This document shows, in pieces, positions 6,196 through 9,166 of a DNA stretch of 9,166 nt. This DNA comes from an uncultured Pseudomonadota bacterium (lineage in GTDB: Bacteria > Pseudomonadota > Alphaproteobacteria > CACZRW01). The notes beneath the pieces are model-generated. The model saw nothing but the letters and a program-made list of their open reading frames with translations, was not told the DNA's origin and did no database searches. The stretch lies in contig CACZRW010000021.1 of assembly GCA_902783675.1 (NCBI GenBank), positions 1-9,166 of the forward strand, given 5' to 3'. Made by a program: the position numbers and the translations under genes. Positions within the stretch are counted from its first letter, which is position 1, and each line of letters begins with the position of its first letter.

Positions 6196-7212
6196 ATGAA
6201 AATACTGGTCACGGGCGTTGCAGGTTTTATAGGTTGTTTTACAGCTAAAAAATTGTTGGATATGGAGTATGAAGTTGTCGGTGTTGACAATCTTTGCGAT
6301 TACTATGATGTCTCTTTGAAAGAGGCAAGGTTGAAGCTTTTGGAGCCGTATCCTAACTTTCTTTTCCTCAGGCTTGATATATCCGATAAGAATCAGGTAG
6401 CGGGATTGTTTAACGGACACCGACCCGACATCGTGATTAACCTTGCCGCGCAGCCCGGGATAAGATACGGAATTACGCACCCGTATTCCTATATCAATTC
6501 CAACATCGTTGGATTTTTGAATATCCTTGAAGGGTGCAGGGCAATCGGCGTAAAGCATTTGGTCTATGCGTCTTCGTCTTCGGTTTACGGGGCAAATACC
6601 AAGATGCCTTTTTTAGAATCCGATCCCGTAAATCACCCTTTGTGCCTTTATGCCGCTACTAAAAAAGCAAATGAGATGATGGCGCATTCTTATGCTCATC
6701 TTTTCGGCTTTCCCACGACGGGGCTGCGCTTCTTTACCGTGTATGGTCCTTGGGGGCGGCCGGATATGGCTCTGTTCAAGTTTGCAAAGAAGATTATGAA
6801 CGGCGAGCCTATCGATGTGTATAACAACGGTAATATGGAGCGCGACTTTACTTATATAGATGACATTGTCGAAGGGGTGGTGAAAATCGCACTGGGAAAG
6901 CCGCCGAAGGAAAATAAAGATTGGGACGGGAAAAATCCCGATCCCGCGACAAGCTCGGTTGCTCCTTTTAAAATATATAATATCGGGCGCGGCAAGCCTT
7001 GCAAGCTGATGGACTATATTCACGGTTTGGAAAAGGCTTTGGGTAAGAAAGCGGTTATAAACATGCTGCCCATGCAGGCGGGCGAGGTTCTTAAAACTTG
7101 GGCGGATTCGTCCGAGCTTTACAAAAAGACAAAGTATAAGCCGAAAGTGTCTATAGAAGAGGGAATAAAGAACTTCGCCGCTTGGTTTAAAGACTACTAT
7201 AAGCAGGTTTAA
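6196..7212 (+). CDS. NAD-dependent epimerase, probable UDP-glucuronate 4-epimerase
   Basis: This is a 338-aa extended short-chain dehydrogenase. The closest match by motif is the UDP-glucuronate 4-epimerase family (CapI/LpsL type), which makes UDP-galacturonate for capsule or lipopolysaccharide. The NAD-binding glycine motif GVAGFIG is at 7-13. The catalytic Ser lies in ASSSSVYG (125-132), and the Tyr-Lys pair is Y152 and K156 in YAATK. AAQPGIRYG (84-92), VYGPWGRPDMA (182-192), the Trp-Asp-Gly insertion near 243-245 and the C-terminal GEVLKTWAD (296-304) are typical of this subfamily. There is no membrane anchor. AAAAGG (6184-6189) serves as ribosome binding site. It stands alone, with no sugar transferase or polymerase nearby. 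It diverges from hppA across 193 A+T-rich bases, where I see no clear promoter match. The exact substrate is inferred. Confidence 0.9.
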   Translation: MKILVTGVAGFIGCFTAKKLLDMEYEVVGVDNLCDYYDVSLKEARLKLLEPYPNFLFLRLDISDKNQVAGLFNGHRPDIVINLAAQPGIRYGITHPYSYINSNIVGFLNILEGCRAIGVKHLVYASSSSVYGANTKMPFLESDPVNHPLCLYAATKKANEMMAHSYAHLFGFPTTGLRFFTVYGPWGRPDMALFKFAKKIMNGEPIDVYNNGNMERDFTYIDDIVEGVVKIALGKPPKENKDWDGKNPDPATSSVAPFKIYNIGRGKPCKLMDYIHGLEKALGKKAVINMLPMQAGEVLKTWADSSELYKKTKYKPKVSIEEGIKNFAAWFKDYYKQV

Positions 7213-7213
7213 T

Positions 7214-7238
7214 GGTTAGGGTTCAAGGGTTAAGGTTG
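7214..7238. repeat. Degenerate heptamer repeat between epimerase and mnmA
   Basis: The motif GGTTAGGGTTCAAGGGTTAA followed by GGTTG repeats the GGGTTAA theme of the array at 92-123. The 14 bases AAGGGTTAAGGTTG are identical at 111-124 and 7225-7238. It fills over half of the 47-base spacer between two converging genes. No hairpin terminator is visible there. Confidence 0.55.
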
Positions 7239-7259
7239 GTTTATAAGTTTAATTCCTTA

Positions 7260-8327
7260 TTAATCTTCTTCGGTGGTGATGGTGCCGCCGCCGATGACAA
7301 AGCCGTCTTGATACAGGACCAAAGATTGTCCGCCCGTAACTCCGCTTAATCTTTCCGCAAAAATAACCGTCGCAGATTTGCCTTTTTTGATTACTTTTGA
7401 AACAAGGCGCAGGTTTTGCGCAGAGCGGATTTTGCCTTGGATTATTCCTTCGGATACGGGGTAGTAAAAGAAGTCCTTAACTTTAACGCAGTTTGTGGCC
7501 GCGTCAGCTTCGCTGCCCACAATGACTTGATTCTTTTCCCTGTCCAAGCCGATGACATAAAGCGGAGTCGGGTTAGCAATGCCAAGCCCCTTCCTTTGTC
7601 CTAAAGTGAAGTTCCAATAGCCTTCGTGAATACCCAAAACTTTGCCCCTTGTATCAACAATGCTGCCCATCTTCGGCGGCATATCCAAAAGGTCGGTGTA
7701 GGGCCCCGCGTAAAAATCTTGAGAGTCATTTTTAGAGCCGACTTCGCCAAGGTTCTCGGTGGCAATCTCGCGCGTCTTAACCTTTGTCATTTCGCCCAAG
7801 GGAAAGAGCGTTTGTGCAAGCTGGCTTTGCGAAAGGCGATAAAGAAAATAAGATTGGTCTTTGCGAGTATCGGCGGCTTGCTTTAAGTAATAACGCGAAC
7901 CGACTTTCTCAATGCGCGCATAGTGCCCCGTAGCGAAATAGTCAAAATCAATACCTGCCGCTTTGGCTTTTTTCGGAAGCAAGGCAAACTTTATCAGCTC
8001 GTTGCACTTAACACAGGGATTAGGGGTGCGCCCCGCTAAATACTCTTCTTTAAAATATGAGATAATGTGCTTTGTGAACTCTTTCGAGCAATCAAAACGA
8101 TAATGGGGAATGTCCAGCTTTTTACAAAGGGCTTCAATCTCGGCAATGTCGGTTTTCTCGTGCCCGTAGCACGATCTTGCACTTGCTCCCGCAAGCGGCG
8201 CGCCTTTATAAATCTCCATAGTTACGCCGATGGGAGAGTAGCCTTGTTGCTTCAAAAGATAAATGGCGGTTGATGAATCCACGCCGCCGCTAAGCCCTAC
8301 AATTACTTTTTTATTTGTGTTTGTCAT
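7260..8327 (-). CDS. mnmA: tRNA-specific 2-thiouridylase MnmA, single-cysteine variant
   Basis: This 355-aa enzyme adenylates and then thiolates C2 of the wobble uridine 34 in tRNAs for Lys, Glu and Gln. The PP-loop SGGVDSS is at 13-19. GRTPNPCVKCN (99-109) carries the catalytic Cys105 and the CxxC pair. FATGHYARI (131-139), KDQSYFLYRL (156-165), FTLGQRKGLGI (240-250) and the C-terminal beta-barrel are all present. Where E. coli-type enzymes have a second active-site cysteine (SxxICF), this protein reads DSQDFYAG (201-208), with Tyr206 at the Cys position. Similar SQDF-type sequences occur, as I recall, in anaerobic Firmicutes and Bacteroidetes. The ATG at 8327 has no ribosome binding site, but a promoter is placed so that the mRNA would begin there. 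Alternatives are ATG 8336 and GTG 8345, which add only 3 or 6 residues. Confidence 0.93.
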   Translation of the reverse strand: MTNTNKKVIVGLSGGVDSSTAIYLLKQQGYSPIGVTMEIYKGAPLAGASARSCYGHEKTDIAEIEALCKKLDIPHYRFDCSKEFTKHIISYFKEEYLAGRTPNPCVKCNELIKFALLPKKAKAAGIDFDYFATGHYARIEKVGSRYYLKQAADTRKDQSYFLYRLSQSQLAQTLFPLGEMTKVKTREIATENLGEVGSKNDSQDFYAGPYTDLLDMPPKMGSIVDTRGKVLGIHEGYWNFTLGQRKGLGIANPTPLYVIGLDREKNQVIVGSEADAATNCVKVKDFFYYPVSEGIIQGKIRSAQNLRLVSKVIKKGKSATVIFAERLSGVTGGQSLVLYQDGFVIGGGTITTEED

Positions 8328-8342
8328 GGGAGACATTATAAT
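8315..8342 (+). promoter_or_regulatory. Promoter for the AAA+ gene, overlapping the mnmA start
   Basis: A perfect TATAAT at 8337-8342 lies 16 bases after TTGTGT (8315-8320, a weak -35 box matching only the TTG). Transcription would begin near 8348-8351, giving a leader of about 30 bases that contains the AAGAGG ribosome binding site (8368-8373). The promoter overlaps the 5' end of mnmA. Confidence 0.5.
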
Positions 8343-8362
8343 CACTCATCAATATTTGGCAA
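8335..8362 (-). promoter_or_regulatory. Promoter for mnmA, predicted leaderless start
   Basis: On the minus strand TTGCCA (8362-8357, five of six consensus matches) is followed after 16 bases by a perfect TATAAT (8340-8335). Seven bases further on is A8327, the first base of the mnmA ATG, which is the expected start point. The -10 box shares the palindrome ATTATAAT (8335-8342) with the opposing promoter, so polymerase could use only one direction at a time. Confidence 0.55.
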
Positions 8363-8380
8363 TCAGTAAGAGGCATAAAA

Positions 8381-9166
8381 ATGGAAGAGAAAAGCGATAT
8401 TCAAAAGTATGTTATTGATTATGTCCTTATGGCTAAAGAAGGCAAACTGCCCCCCGTAGTCGCAAGGGAAAACGAAGCCGTCAGAATCGCTTTTATTATG
8501 CTCAGATACTATAAGCCTAATCCCGTTCTTATCGGTCCCGTGGGTGTCGGGAAAAGGTCTATCGTTTTGTTCCTTGCCGGTATGCTCGCGGCGCAAAATC
8601 CCGCTCTCCCAAAGGATATTTTAAGCAAGAAAATCGTGGGGATAAATCAAGAGCAAATCATTGCCGACACCAAAAACGCCGAGGATTACGCCGAGCGACT
8701 TAAAGACACAATTAATTATATCGCAAGCAATAAAGATTTTATTCTCTACCTTCCCGACACCTCTTTAATCGCAAAGGCGAGCGGGGCGGAAACGGGTGTG
8801 CCTATTGCGCAGTTTTTGAAGCTTAAAATTATAAGCGGAGATATAAAGGCGGTTATTGCGGCAGATATTTCCAACTTTAGGATTAACATTGAAAGCGATA
8901 CCGAGTTTTTGCGCCATATTCAGACTTTCTATATCGAGGAGCCGACGGCAAAACAGGCGCTTAATATGCTTTCTTCCGCAAAGGCCAAACTGGAAGAAAA
9001 GCATAAAGTCACGATCTCCGAGGAGATGCTGGATACGGTGGTGCAGCTTGCCGATCGCTATGTGAAGCAGAGGATGTTTCCCGAGAAGGCTTTTGACTTG
9101 TTGGACGAGTCTTGCACCGTTGCTTTATCGCGCGGGAAAACCGAGGTTACTTATTCCGAAATTGCC
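8381..9166 (+). CDS. ClpB/ClpC-like AAA+ protein with degenerate D1 module (partial, runs off the window)
   Basis: Only the first 262 residues are in the window. They align with the D1 ATPase module of ClpB/ClpC disaggregases, starting near VARENEAV (27-34) and continuing PNPVLIGPVGVGK (46-58). The small-domain phrases FYIEEPTAKQALNML (183-197) and YVKQRMFPEKAFDLLDES (227-244) match the ClpB patterns around DEPS and DRFLPDKAIDLVDEA. Key catalytic positions are altered. Walker A reads GKR instead of GKT/S (58-59). Walker B reads ILYLPDTS (121-128) instead of a hydrophobic run plus Asp-Glu. The pore-loop KYRG is KNAE. The ERRF arginine-finger pair is LRHI (177-180), keeping one Arg. There is no Clp N-domain before D1. 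The ATG at 8381 has AAGAGG seven bases upstream. It could be a regulatory or scaffold paralogue whose second ring, if present, does the work. That is inference. Confidence 0.85.
   Translation, partial: MEEKSDIQKYVIDYVLMAKEGKLPPVVARENEAVRIAFIMLRYYKPNPVLIGPVGVGKRSIVLFLAGMLAAQNPALPKDILSKKIVGINQEQIIADTKNAEDYAERLKDTINYIASNKDFILYLPDTSLIAKASGAETGVPIAQFLKLKIISGDIKAVIAADISNFRINIESDTEFLRHIQTFYIEEPTAKQALNMLSSAKAKLEEKHKVTISEEMLDTVVQLADRYVKQRMFPEKAFDLLDESCTVALSRGKTEVTYSEIA

Noticed and set aside
6003..6290. 96-residue N-terminal extension of HppA
   Set aside because: It overlaps the start of the divergent epimerase gene, has no ribosome binding site at its ATG, and would put a clear signal peptide in the interior.
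8363..8596. 77-aa minus-strand reading frame upstream of mnmA
   Set aside because: It is antisense to the AAA+ gene over conserved D1 sequence and has no supporting features.

Overview
This window looks like a chromosomal segment of an alphaproteobacterium of moderate G+C. The Obg protein reads like alphaproteobacterial Obg (start MKFLDQAKIF, FRYQQHF, KPKIADYPFTTLHP-type G2). It is followed by nadD, rsfS and rlmH in the order common in that class. An anaerobic-type MnmA, a proton-pumping pyrophosphatase and heptamer-rich spacers would suit an uncultured host-associated or fermentative member, but that placement is inference. There is no rRNA, tRNA, insertion sequence or convincing CRISPR array.

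Layout. 1-284 is a non-coding spacer. It holds two copies of a 24-bp repeat 68 bp apart, then a GGGTTAA-type heptamer array, a G+C-rich hairpin and a second heptamer array (CATTCCT). 285-2662 is a tight plus-strand operon: obg, nadD (overlapping by 14 nt), rsfS and rlmH (abutting). It combines ribosome assembly and maturation with NAD synthesis. 2691-3495 is a small accessory patch: a 78-aa XRE-type regulator on the minus strand, divergent from an A+T-rich orphan gene. It is closed by a strong bidirectional terminator at 3522-3552. 3570-6002 (minus) encodes a membrane pyrophosphatase with a signal peptide and a K+-independent signature. 6196-7212 (plus) encodes a UDP-glucuronate 4-epimerase-like enzyme. 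It converges on mnmA (7260-8327, minus) across a short spacer that again carries the heptamer repeat. From 8381 to the right edge runs the start of a ClpB/ClpC-like AAA+ protein.

The most unusual signals are at the right end. The AAA+ protein keeps the ClpB D1 fold signature but has lost the Walker A Thr/Ser, the Walker B acidic pair, the pore-loop aromatic and one of two arginine-finger residues. It also lacks the Clp N-domain. It diverges from mnmA through a 53-bp region in which one palindromic ATTATAAT appears to serve as the -10 box for both directions. The spacing predicts that the mnmA mRNA starts at the A of its ATG, making it leaderless. The MnmA protein also lacks the second active-site cysteine of the E. 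coli-type enzyme.
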